A stretch of DNA of 52,684 bases from contig NZ_QQSY01000004.1 in NCBI RefSeq assembly GCF_003351225.1, forward strand, positions 84,201-136,884, in the 5' to 3' direction. Within the stretch, counting starts at the first letter, position 1; each line of letters opens with the position of its first letter. The translations under genes were made by a program, and so were the position numbers. The notes under the pieces were generated by a model, which was not told the DNA's origin, ran no database searches, and saw only the letters and a program-made list of their open reading frames with translations. Shown here piece by piece: positions 44,708-52,684 of the stretch. This DNA comes from Dyella solisilvae (GTDB taxonomy: Bacteria > Pseudomonadota > Gammaproteobacteria > Xanthomonadales > Rhodanobacteraceae).

Positions 44708-46468
44708 TCACAGGTCCGGACCGATCACCACGTGCAGCTCCACGCCGTGCTCATCCGGGTTGTGCACCGGCGTGCCCAGGTCCACGCGGATCATGCCCAC
44801 CGGCGACAACCAGCGTACACCCAGTCCGGCGCCGACCTTGGGCCGATAGTCCGTGCCGTCAAACGCATTGCCGGCATCGACGAAGGCGGCCATGCCCCAG
44901 CGGCGGGTGAAGTAGTGTTCCACCTCGGTGCTGCCGACCAGCAGGTTCTTGCCGCCGATCACGCGGCCGTACGAATTCTCCGGGCCGATGCTCTGGAAGC
45001 CGTAGCCACGCACCGAACGATCGCCGCCGGCAAAGAAGCGCAGCTGTGGTGGAAGGTCGGTGAAGTCATTGGTCCAGGTGGCGCCCGCCGAGCCACGCAG
45101 GATCAGCCGGTTGTTGCCCCAGAATGAATTGATCCACTTGGCCTCCGCCGTGACCTGGCTGAAGCTGGCGTCGGACAACAGCGAGCCCACCGTGCTGCGC
45201 GCGGCAAACGTCAGCGACCAGCCGCTGCGAACGAACAACGGGTTGTCGCCCCATTTGCGCGAGAGCGACACCTCCGGATAGAACAGATTGCTGCGGCCAT
45301 GCTCCACGCCGACCGCGGTGTCCGATTCGCCGGGCTTCTGGCCGACCGTGAAGGTGCCGTCGAGCGCATGCAGGCCGATGGTGCGCACCCAGCCGTACCA
45401 CTGACGTGTCTCGTTGGCGACGAGCTCCAGCGTCTTGGAGTGGGACGTGTCGGTGTCGGAGTCGCGATAGGTCGCGCCGTAGTTGAAACTGCGCTGGTTG
45501 AGACCGGGCATGGGCACGGAGTAGAGCGTGGAGAGCGTCTTGAGGTTCTGCGCGAGCACCAGCTCGTTCTTCCACTTGTGGCCGCGGCTGTTGGTCCAGC
45601 GCCGCTCGACGGCTGCGCGCACGCCCACGCCGGTGTCGGTGCCGATGAACGGGCCGCCGGTGTACACGGTGCGCTTGGCCGGCGCCAGCTCCACCTTCAC
45701 GTCAACCACGCCGTTCTTCTTGTCGTTCACGTCGGGCAGCACATTCACCACCGCAAAATAGTCGGCGCCGGTGAGCGCCTGCTGCAGTTGGAGAAGCTTC
45801 TCCTGCGCGAAGTAGTCGCCGGACTTGAACGGCACGTAGCGTTGCAGGAAGCCCGGCCTGAACTGCGAACCTTCGAAGTGCACGCTGCCGAACCGGTAGC
45901 GCGGTCCGACCTCCCAGGCCAGCCGCACCACGGCGCTGCGCTCGGCGCGGCTGACCTCCACGCGACGGGTGACCAGGCGCGCATCGAGGAAGCCGTTGGC
46001 GGTGAGCGCGGCGCTCAGCGCGTCGCGTGCGCTGTCATACGTGCCGTGGTTCAGTATCTGGCCGTTGAGGTTTTCGATGGCGCGCTTGGCGCGGCCTATC
46101 GCCGGAATCGCGGCTGCCTTGGCGTCCAGTTCGATGTTCACTGACGTGATCTTCACCGGCACGCCCGGCTGAACATGCAGCGTGACGCGCCAGTCGTCAC
46201 CCACCGGCTCAAGCTGACCCTGCACCTGGGCTTCGTAGTAGCCGTACGGCTCCAGCGCCCGCCTGGCCTGGTCCAGCGATTGGCTATAGAGGCGCCGCAC
46301 CTGCGCCTCGGTCACATCGCGATTGGCGTACTGCGAGATATCCACGCCCGAGGTGACGGCAAGCTTGAGCGGATCGTCCACGCCGTCCACCACCAGCTGA
46401 ACCCCGGCATGCGCAAGCAGCGGGGCGAGCAACAGCGGTAGCAGCATCAGGCGTCGAAGGCGGCGCAT
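44708..46468 (-). CDS. tamA: Outer membrane assembly protein TamA
   Basis: Omp85-family protein of 586 residues. Signal peptide MRRLRRLMLLPLLLAPLLAHA. About three POTRA domains follow (to about 270), the first with YSQSLDQARRALEPYGYYEAQVQ. The rest is a 16-strand barrel with the Omp85 lid-lock motif segment GGDRSVRGYGFQSIGP and the terminal strand WLSPVGMIRVDLGTP...HVVIGPDL. Length is close to E. coli TamA (577). It stands first in the tamA-tamB operon. The ATG at 46468 has aggatcgc upstream. Confidence 0.93.
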   Translation of the reverse strand: MRRLRRLMLLPLLLAPLLAHAGVQLVVDGVDDPLKLAVTSGVDISQYANRDVTEAQVRRLYSQSLDQARRALEPYGYYEAQVQGQLEPVGDDWRVTLHVQPGVPVKITSVNIELDAKAAAIPAIGRAKRAIENLNGQILNHGTYDSARDALSAALTANGFLDARLVTRRVEVSRAERSAVVRLAWEVGPRYRFGSVHFEGSQFRPGFLQRYVPFKSGDYFAQEKLLQLQQALTGADYFAVVNVLPDVNDKKNGVVDVKVELAPAKRTVYTGGPFIGTDTGVGVRAAVERRWTNSRGHKWKNELVLAQNLKTLSTLYSVPMPGLNQRSFNYGATYRDSDTDTSHSKTLELVANETRQWYGWVRTIGLHALDGTFTVGQKPGESDTAVGVEHGRSNLFYPEVSLSRKWGDNPLFVRSGWSLTFAARSTVGSLLSDASFSQVTAEAKWINSFWGNNRLILRGSAGATWTNDFTDLPPQLRFFAGGDRSVRGYGFQSIGPENSYGRVIGGKNLLVGSTEVEHYFTRRWGMAAFVDAGNAFDGTDYRPKVGAGLGVRWLSPVGMIRVDLGTPVHNPDEHGVELHVVIGPDL

Positions 46469-46575
46469 GCGATCCTGTTTCCGTCCTGGAAGTAGCGGCT
46501 GGCGCGCGTCGGTGGAACGCGCAAGACCAGCTTAGCGGATCGTTCGTGGGATGCCGATGAACTGGCCTGACGCTG

Positions 46576-46607
46576 CTCGTCATTGCGATCCATGGCGCAA
46601 TGACGAG
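46576..46607. repeat. Perfect inverted repeat downstream of the GH17-GT2 gene
   Basis: Twelve-base arms ctcgtcattgcg (46576-46587) and cgcaatgacgag (46596-46607) with loop atccatgg. It lies 12 bases past the GH17-GT2 stop. No T run follows on the minus strand, so it is a weak terminator candidate; it may instead be a small repeat. It also lies upstream of tamA. Confidence 0.5.
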
Positions 46608-46619
46608 TCTTGCTTGTGT

Positions 46620-49241
46620 TCAGCCCGCCTTGTCGCCGGCCTTGTGCGCAATCCAGGCGCCGATCACGGCCGAAACATAGGGAATCGACTGTGCGCTGAG
46701 GATGAACATCCACAGCGTGCCCTCGACATAGTGCGTGCCGAAACGCAGGCCCATGCCGATCACGCAGCACGTCAGGGCGATCGCCATCAGCAGCTCCTCG
46801 CGCACCGGGTTGAACGCGGCGAAGTTGCTGCCGCCGAGGCGGCGGCTCTTGGCGGTCACCACGAACGAGGTCTTCTCGCGGGTGAGGCCGTGCAGGATGC
46901 CGCGTGCGATCGCGTGGGACAGGCCCATGCTGGCCAGCGACGCCATCAGCGTGTCGTACCAGCTGCATGGGACGCGCGCGCGGTACAGCACGATGCCGAA
47001 GATGGCCTTGGCGAAGAAGAAGCCGATCACCGGGATCAGGAACAGCTGCATCGGCAGGCTGAAGATCGTCGGGAAGGCCACCATGCCGGCGGTCCAGAAG
47101 ATCGCCATCATGGTGAAGATCAGGTGCAGCGCGTCGGCGAACCAGCTGAACCAGCCGGTGAGGAAGTGGAAGCGCTGGCCACCCGACAGCGGGCCCTTCT
47201 TGGTCATCCAGTCCCAGCGACCCTTGAGGATCTGCATGGCGCCGAACGCCCAGCGGTAACGCTGGCTCTTGTACGCCTTGAAGTCGGCCGGAGTGAGGCC
47301 CACGCCCATCAGCTCGTCGACGTAGACCAGCTCGTAGCCGGCGTGCATCAGGCGCAGGCCGAGTTCGGCATCTTCGCAGATGGTCCATTCCGACCAGCCG
47401 CCGGTGCCTTCCAGCGCCGAGCGGCGCACCATGGTCATGGTGCCGTGCTGGATGATCGCGTTGCGCTCGTTGCGGTGGTGCATGCCGATGCGGAAGAAGC
47501 CGTCGTATTCCCACGCGGTCATGCGGCGGAAGCGGTTGTGTTCGAAGTCGCGGTGCGCCTGCGGGCACTGCACCACGGCCACCTTCGGGTCGTGGAAGTA
47601 GCCGGTCAGCGTCGAGAGCCAGTCCTCGCGCACCACGTAGTCGGCGTCGATCACCGCCACCACGTCGGCGCGCGGGTCGGTTTCCTTCAGGCCGAAGTTC
47701 AGCGCGCCTGCCTTGAAGCCAGGCCACGGTTCCAGGTGGAAGAAGCGGAACTTGCTGCCCAGCTTCTCGCAATACTCCTGCACCGGCTTCCAGATCGCCG
47801 GGTCCTTGGTGTTGTTGTCGATCACCAGGACTTCGTAGTTTTCGTAGTGGAGATTGGCGAGCGAATCGAGCGTGACGATCACCATCTCCGGCGGCTCGTT
47901 GTAGCAGGCCAGGTGGATCGAGACGAACGGCTGCTTCTCCACCGGATCAGGCCGCAGCATGCCGGCATGGCGGACCCAGTTGCGACGCCACAGCACTTCG
48001 GTGAATTCGAAACCGTTGATCAGCAGGATGGCGAGGATCGCGATCTGGGCCGGGAACAGCAGCACCAGCATGGTCCAGTCGACCCAGCTCAGGTAGAAGT
48101 TGAACGGCAGCGTGGCGGACCACACGATCAGGCCGCAGGCGAGCTGGATCAGCGCGCAGAAGAACAAGCGTCCCATCAGCTTGAAGCGGCTGTAGCGGGT
48201 GGCGAACCACACCATCGGCAGCAGCGCGAGCAGGCTCGCCGCGATGGCCTTCCACGGCCAGGCGGTGTCCTCGGTCACCGGGCCCGTGAACGGGAACTTC
48301 AGCTCGCGGTCGGCGTTGAACATGCCCCAGTAGGCTTCGGTGCGGCCGGAGAGCTTCTCCTTCCACGGCTGGTCGAACGCCTCCATCACGTAATAGTCGA
48401 TGTTGCGTTCCTTCGCGCGGTTGAACCACGTGCGCAGGAAGATCGCCTGGTTGGAGACCGAGGGGTCCGCGTACTTGAAGCGATCACCATTGGAGGGCCA
48501 GCCGATCTCGCCGATCACGACGGGCTTGCCGGGGAACATCTTCTTGAGCGTCTCGTAACTGCCCAGTGCGTCCGCCACGGCCGGAAAGGCCTCCAGACCG
48601 CGGCCCGGACCCGTCACCGGGATACCGTTCCAGTACGGGAACAGGTGCACGGTGATGAAGTCCACGTGCTTGGCCAGCTCGGGGTACTTGGCCCAGATGT
48701 GCCATGGCTCGGCGATCGACACCGGCTGGTGGATAGCGGCGCGCACGCGGTCGGCGTAGGCCATCAGCTGCTCAGGCGGAATATCGTTGCGGAACAGCAC
48801 CTCGTTGCCGACGATCACCCGGTTGATCGAGTTGGGGAAGCGCCGCGCCTGGGCGATCAGCGTCTCGATTTCCTGTTCGTTGTTGTCCAGGCGGCGATCG
48901 ATCCACGCGCCGGCCATCACCTGCAGCCCTTCCTGCTCCGCCAGGCGATACATCTGCGGATTCTGCAGGGTCGAGTAGGTGCGGATGCGCGAGGTGTACT
49001 GCTTGATCAAGCGCAGGTCGCCGGTGATCTCCTCGTCGGATGGAAAATCGTTCTTCAGCGGGCTCTGGTAACGCTGGAACGCGGACAGGGCGAAGCCGCC
49101 GATGGGGCCGTGCCAGTCCTCGGGGCCGTTCGGCAGATTGCTCCACCACCACAGGCCGATGTTCATGGCCGCGACGATCAGGGCGAGCAGGATGGCTGCA
49201 AGCAGTGGATGCCGGCTGTCGCGATTGACGTCTGTCTTCAT
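46620..49241 (-). CDS. GH17-GT2 fusion: beta-glucan synthase/transglucosylase (NdvB-like)
   Basis: Two-enzyme membrane protein of 873 residues. One membrane segment (13-33) is followed by a periplasmic GH17 domain (about 45-330) with acid/base Glu147 in VGNEVL and nucleophile Glu245 in IGEIGWPS. Several membrane helices lead to a cytoplasmic GT2 domain (about 430-680) with DAD at 532-534, catalytic ED at 623-624 (ICEDAELG) and QRYRW at 660-664, then more helices. This is the arrangement of NdvB-type proteins, which make and remodel beta-1,3-linked (cyclic) glucan in the periplasm. The ATG at 49241 has no strong ribosome binding site. The upstream 943 bases hold its promoter region but no gene. 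Confidence 0.9.
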   Translation of the reverse strand: MKTDVNRDSRHPLLAAILLALIVAAMNIGLWWWSNLPNGPEDWHGPIGGFALSAFQRYQSPLKNDFPSDEEITGDLRLIKQYTSRIRTYSTLQNPQMYRLAEQEGLQVMAGAWIDRRLDNNEQEIETLIAQARRFPNSINRVIVGNEVLFRNDIPPEQLMAYADRVRAAIHQPVSIAEPWHIWAKYPELAKHVDFITVHLFPYWNGIPVTGPGRGLEAFPAVADALGSYETLKKMFPGKPVVIGEIGWPSNGDRFKYADPSVSNQAIFLRTWFNRAKERNIDYYVMEAFDQPWKEKLSGRTEAYWGMFNADRELKFPFTGPVTEDTAWPWKAIAASLLALLPMVWFATRYSRFKLMGRLFFCALIQLACGLIVWSATLPFNFYLSWVDWTMLVLLFPAQIAILAILLINGFEFTEVLWRRNWVRHAGMLRPDPVEKQPFVSIHLACYNEPPEMVIVTLDSLANLHYENYEVLVIDNNTKDPAIWKPVQEYCEKLGSKFRFFHLEPWPGFKAGALNFGLKETDPRADVVAVIDADYVVREDWLSTLTGYFHDPKVAVVQCPQAHRDFEHNRFRRMTAWEYDGFFRIGMHHRNERNAIIQHGTMTMVRRSALEGTGGWSEWTICEDAELGLRLMHAGYELVYVDELMGVGLTPADFKAYKSQRYRWAFGAMQILKGRWDWMTKKGPLSGGQRFHFLTGWFSWFADALHLIFTMMAIFWTAGMVAFPTIFSLPMQLFLIPVIGFFFAKAIFGIVLYRARVPCSWYDTLMASLASMGLSHAIARGILHGLTREKTSFVVTAKSRRLGGSNFAAFNPVREELLMAIALTCCVIGMGLRFGTHYVEGTLWMFILSAQSIPYVSAVIGAWIAHKAGDKAG

Positions 49242-50184
49242 GTTCCGGGCGCCTCGCGCCGGAAGTTGCTCGCGCGCAGGGCAGGGAAGCTCGAAGCAGC
49301 GTACGTCGGAGCACGACGGAATGACGACCCGGACCCACGGGCAAACAGACCCGACCCGCTCAAGCGCAATGCGGGGTACTTGGCATATGAAAACAGACTC
49401 TTGGTCGATGTCGCGCTCAAAACGGTCCCCGTGGCTGCCTCACACGAGGCCGAAAAGCTCAGAAAGCTTAACCACGGAGGCCATTCGGCTCAATGTGAGC
49501 CCGCCGGGGATGGTCAGCGCAAGGTCAGGGCGCATGCGCGCAGTCGCTTGTCATGGGCATGGTCCGGCCTTGCGGCGCCATGTCGACACCAGCGTGGGCT
49601 GGCTGTGCCTGGTGGTTTTCCAAAGACTTGCCTGAGATGGTTGCGCGCTGCGCCCTCGCCCAAGGCAGGCATGTGGGCGACATCGCGCGTCTGCTAGCCA
49701 TCGGCAAGCGGACCGGCCAGGGCCGCCTCTCGCGGGGGACAGGCCGAACGTCGCGTTGAGCGCTTCATGCGGGAGGGGCGCAAATGTTCAGACGCCGTGA
49801 CGAACATCGCCACCCCCGGCGTCGGTCCCGGCAGGGGCGACACGCTCCGCGGCGGGGCGCATCTTCGGGCGCAAGGCGGAGCAAGCTCCAGGCAGGGGCA
49901 TCGCCTGCCAGGTCGCCGGTGTCTTCGACCGTCGCGGCCAGCGACGCCATGGTCTGGCGCAGACGTTGGGCAGGTTGGGCGGGGCTGCCTGAGCGCGCCG
50001 GGAAGTCCACCGTTTGGTCCCGCCGGCAAGGCCGCGATGTCGGTGGCGGCCGGTGCTCGCGTGGCCTGAATCCCCGAAAGCGTGTCGTTCCGGCAAAAGC
50101 CGGAACGACAGCGGGGTGCTCGGGCTCTTCCCGGACCAACCCCACCCTGGCCCTATCTCGGCTGGAAGAGGGTAGGGCGAGCGC
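49242..50184. other. Gene-free interval between the GH17-GT2 gene and dps
   Basis: 943 bases in which I find no supported gene. Many short open frames exist on both strands, all Arg/Pro-rich and mutually overlapping. A minus-strand frame at 49765-50145 contains the phrase AVVPAFAGTTRFRG, which is what the hairpin at 50084-50109 gives when translated, so it is repeat sequence, not protein. A decayed gene cannot be excluded. The right part of the interval may carry the end of the dps transcript. Confidence 0.5.
50084..50109. repeat. Small palindromic repeat, possible dps terminator
   Basis: Perfect 11-base arms gtcgttccggc (50084-50094) and gccggaacgac (50099-50109), loop aaaa. It is of the kind of intergenic palindrome common in proteobacteria. 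It lies 75 bases past the dps stop on the minus strand, where it may act in termination or 3'-end protection. Confidence 0.6.
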
Positions 50185-50652
50185 TCACTTCAACAGCGAG
50201 CGCAGCATCCACGCGGTTTTTTCGTGGTCCTTCAGCCGGCCCGTGACCATATCGACGGTACCTTCGTCGCCGGCAGCATCGGCCACCTTGATCACTTCGC
50301 GGGAGGTGTGGGCGGCGATTTCGTGGCCCTCGACCAGTTGGCCCACCATGTCCTTCCAATCCGGCACGCCGGCCTCTTCCTTGATCGAAGTGAGTTTGCC
50401 GAACTGGCTATAGGAGCCCGGGGCGAACAGATCCAGGGTGCGGATGCGCTCGGCAACCTCGTCCACCGCCAACGCGAGCCCGGTGTACTGGGTTTCGAAC
50501 ATCGTGTGCAGGCTGTTGAAGTGAGGCCCGGTGATGTTCCAGTGGAAGCTGTGTGTCTTCAGGTACAACGAATAAGTGTCCGCGAGCAGCTTGGACAACT
50601 GCTCGCCGATCTGCTCCCGGTCCTTCTTGGCGATACCGATGGAAATGGCCAT
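50185..50652 (-). CDS. dps: Dps family ferritin-like DNA protection protein
   Basis: Miniferritin of 155 residues forming a dodecamer that stores iron and protects DNA in stationary phase or peroxide stress. The ferroxidase site between subunits is formed by His37 (KTHSFHWN), His49, Glu53 (the usual Asp is replaced by Glu in HTMFET) and Glu65 region (DEVAERI). The last helices ([46 protein letters not shown]) are typical. The N-terminus has few lysines, so non-specific DNA binding by that tail may be weak. Start at 50652 has aaggag 8 bases upstream. The gene stands alone, divergent from hrpA. Confidence 0.93.
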   Translation of the reverse strand: MAISIGIAKKDREQIGEQLSKLLADTYSLYLKTHSFHWNITGPHFNSLHTMFETQYTGLALAVDEVAERIRTLDLFAPGSYSQFGKLTSIKEEAGVPDWKDMVGQLVEGHEIAAHTSREVIKVADAAGDEGTVDMVTGRLKDHEKTAWMLRSLLK

Positions 50653-50812
50653 GGCTTGCTCCTTCTAGGCTGAGGGGGTGAGGCTGCAGCCAGCTTAGTG
50701 GGCTGGTCGCGAGCGGGGAAATGAATCGTGTCGATACCGGTGATAGTCGCAGGCTATCGGCGCCACCGTTCGGCGCCTGTGACGAGAGCCTCCGGCTATC
50801 ATGTGCGGTCCG

Positions 50813-52684
50813 ATGACACATGCACCTGTATCCCGCTCCTCTGCCCACGATGCCCGGCTGACGCCCCTGCGCCAGTCGCTTGAGCTTGTGTGCAGTCGCG
50901 ACTATGGCCGCCTGCTGGGGCGCTGGCGCGAACTCACTCGTCGTCTGGATGAGCGCAAGCTCACCGCGCTCAGTGCAGATATCGACGCCTCGATGGTTCG
51001 GCGTGCGGCCCGCGCCGAGGCCAAGCCGACGATCAAGCTGGACGAGTCGCTGCCGATCACCGCGCGCGCGGAAGAGATCGTCGAGTTGATCCGCAAGCAC
51101 CAGGTGGTGGTGATCGCGGGCGAGACCGGTTCGGGCAAGACCACTCAGCTGCCCAAGCTCTGCCTGGCCGCGGGTCGCGGCGAGGCCGGCATGATCGGCT
51201 GTACCCAGCCACGTCGCCTGGCGGCGCGTTCGATGGCGCGCCGCGTGGCCGAGGAACTTGCCACGCCGCTGGGCGACCAGGTGGGCTTCCAGGTGCGCTT
51301 CACGGACCAGGTGTCCGAACGCACCCTCGTCAAGTTCATGACCGACGGCATCCTGCTCGCCGAAACGCAGGGCGATCCCTGGCTGAGCAGCTACGACACG
51401 CTGATCATCGACGAGGCGCACGAGCGCAGCCTCAACATCGACTTCCTGCTGGGTTACCTGAAGCGGCTGGCGGTGAAGCGCCCGTCGCTCAAGATCATCG
51501 TCACCTCCGCCACCATCGACACCGAGCGCTTTGCCGAGCATTTCGACGGCGCGCCGATCGTGTCGGTGGAAGGCCGCACCTATCCGGTGGACGTGCGTTG
51601 GCGTCCGGTGGACGAGATGGCGGCGCGCGCAGGCCAGCGCGTAGCCGACCTGCAGCAGGGCAGCGCAGAGCACGTGGCCGCCGTGCTGGACGAGATCACC
51701 CACGACGACCCGCGCGGCGACGTGCTGGTGTTCCTACCCGGCGAGCGCGAGATCCGCGACGCCCACCTGCTGCTGTCACGCCGCCAGTACCGCGAGACGG
51801 AAGTGCTGCCGCTGTATGCGCGCCTCTCCGCTGGCGACCAGGATCGCGTGTTCAAGCCGGGGCCGAAACGGCGCGTGGTGCTCGCTACCAACGTGGCCGA
51901 GACTTCGCTTACGGTGCCGCGCATCCGCTACGTAATCGACTCGGGCCAGGCGCGCGTGAAGCGCTACAGCCAGCGCAGCCAGCTTGAGCGGCTGCATGTC
52001 GAGCCCATCTCGCGGGCCGCGGCCGACCAGCGCAAGGGACGCTGCGGCCGCGTGGGGCCCGGCACCTGCTATCGCCTTTATGGCGAAGCCGACTTCGACG
52101 GGCGCGCGGCCTATACCGATCCGGAACTGCTGCGCTCTTCGCTCGCCAACGTGATCCTGCGCATGCTGTCGCTGCAGCTGGGCGAGGTGGACCAGTTCCC
52201 GTTCCTGGAGGCGCCCGATCCGCGCGTGGTGGCGGACGGTTACCGCCGACTTGCTGAGATCTCCGCGATCGACGACGCGCGACGTCTGACTGCGATCGGA
52301 CGTGTCGTAGCCAGGCTGCCGATCGACGTGCAGCTGGCGCGCATGCTGGTGGAAGCGGAAACGCTGCGCAGCTTGCGCGAATTGCTGGTGATCGTATCCT
52401 TCCTGAGCATCCAGGACCCGCGTGAACGTCCCGCCGACGCGCGCCAGCAAGCGGATGCGGCGCACGCGGCGTTTTCGGATCCGAAATCCGATTTCGTTGG
52501 CGTGCTGAACCTGTGGCGCGATTACGGCAAGGCGCACGAGGACCTTACCCAGTCAAAGCTGCGCGACTGGTGTTCGCGCCACTTCCTCAGTTTCATGCGC
52601 ATGCGCGAATGGCGCGAGCTGCACCGGCAGTTGTTGCTCGTGGTGCAGGAGTTGGGGTGGAAGCTTGACGCTACGACATCTCCC
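50813..52684 (+). CDS. hrpA: ATP-dependent RNA helicase HrpA (5' part, cut by window end)
   Basis: DEAH-box helicase, first 624 codons; the frame is still open at the window edge. Motifs: I is GETGSGKT at 103-110, Ia is TQPRRLAARSMARRVA, II is DEAH at 200-203, III is SATI, V is ATNVAETSLTVP, VI is QRKGRCGRVGPG. The winged-helix/ratchet part follows (LLRSSLANVILRML, then IGRVVARLPIDVQLARML). HrpA proteins are about 1300 residues, so roughly half is present. E. coli HrpA acts on mRNA processing and stalled ribosomes. The start is ATG 50813; an in-frame ATG at 50801 is possible, neither having a clear ribosome binding site. Confidence 0.93.
   Translation, partial: MTHAPVSRSSAHDARLTPLRQSLELVCSRDYGRLLGRWRELTRRLDERKLTALSADIDASMVRRAARAEAKPTIKLDESLPITARAEEIVELIRKHQVVVIAGETGSGKTTQLPKLCLAAGRGEAGMIGCTQPRRLAARSMARRVAEELATPLGDQVGFQVRFTDQVSERTLVKFMTDGILLAETQGDPWLSSYDTLIIDEAHERSLNIDFLLGYLKRLAVKRPSLKIIVTSATIDTERFAEHFDGAPIVSVEGRTYPVDVRWRPVDEMAARAGQRVADLQQGSAEHVAAVLDEITHDDPRGDVLVFLPGEREIRDAHLLLSRRQYRETEVLPLYARLSAGDQDRVFKPGPKRRVVLATNVAETSLTVPRIRYVIDSGQARVKRYSQRSQLERLHVEPISRAAADQRKGRCGRVGPGTCYRLYGEADFDGRAAYTDPELLRSSLANVILRMLSLQLGEVDQFPFLEAPDPRVVADGYRRLAEISAIDDARRLTAIGRVVARLPIDVQLARMLVEAETLRSLRELLVIVSFLSIQDPRERPADARQQADAAHAAFSDPKSDFVGVLNLWRDYGKAHEDLTQSKLRDWCSRHFLSFMRMREWRELHRQLLLVVQELGWKLDATTSP

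Noticed and set aside
46551-49697. Open frame of 1048 codons opposite the GH17-GT2 gene
   Set aside because: Same reasoning: low-complexity translation and a well-identified gene on the other strand.
49765-50145. Minus-strand open frame of 126 codons upstream of the GH17-GT2 gene
   Set aside because: Part of its translation (VVPAFAGTT) is the reading of a small palindrome common in intergenic DNA; two other frames overlap it and none has a domain.

Overview
The window reads as chromosomal DNA of a high-GC gammaproteobacterium of the order Lysobacterales (Xanthomonadales), most likely a Rhodanobacteraceae member of the Dyella/Rhodanobacter/Luteibacter kind. The arguments are a fused aspartokinase/diaminopimelate decarboxylase (LysAC), the MurL/MurD2 pair known from Xanthomonas, a PlpD-like patatin autotransporter, two secreted S53 peptidases, and an abundance of small hairpin repeats. 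The genus-level guess is inference. No rRNA, tRNA, CRISPR array, phage gene or transposase was seen, and no gene for a dedicated transcription regulator.

Layout. 1-4.2 kb: a dispersed repeat, a DUF2127 membrane protein, ybdD-cstA (pyruvate or peptide uptake) and a divergent peptide deformylase. 4.2-10 kb: acyl-CoA dehydrogenase, an LEA14-like lipoprotein, a SET-domain methyltransferase, a GreB-like factor and a second EF-G. 10.3-16 kb: two tandem paralogous inner-membrane proline-rich proteins of unknown role, then a large exported Trp/Tyr/Gly-rich protein. 16-17.2 kb: a gene-free tract of inverted repeat copies, two cloverleaf-like foldbacks and a 16-unit heptanucleotide array. 17.2-24.5 kb, all minus strand: a lipoprotein, the PlpD-like protein, a molybdenum-hydroxylase-like pair that lacks key cofactor and catalytic residues, and an APC permease. 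24.6-29 kb: two paralogous S53 peptidases. 29.5-38.6 kb, all plus strand: fumarase, LysAC, a DUF559 nuclease gene sitting between two inverted REP-like hairpins, MurL, MurD2, a small secreted protein and two GNAT acetyltransferases. 38.7-50.7 kb, all minus strand: M13 peptidase, TamB, TamA, a GH17-GT2 glucan synthase-like protein and Dps. The window ends inside hrpA.

Functional themes. The envelope dominates. LysAC covers the first and last steps of lysine synthesis and so sits at both ends of the meso-diaminopimelate route. MurL/MurD2 gives an alternative way to build UDP-MurNAc-L-Ala-D-Glu. TamA/TamB supports outer membrane assembly, and the GH17-GT2 protein probably makes periplasmic beta-glucan. 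Several secreted hydrolases (two S53, one M13, PlpD) suggest a life on polymeric or proteinaceous substrates.

The most unusual signals are: (i) the IorA/IorB-like pair, in which all four cysteines of the ferredoxin-type cluster and the active-site glutamate appear to be replaced; (ii) a DUF559 endonuclease gene enclosed by a REPIN-like inverted hairpin pair whose right arm encodes the protein's C-terminus, with an empty version of the same element 2.8 kb upstream; (iii) the tandem TonB-like paralogs with a shared, unrecognised C-terminal domain; (iv) the repeat-dense tract at 16-17 kb.
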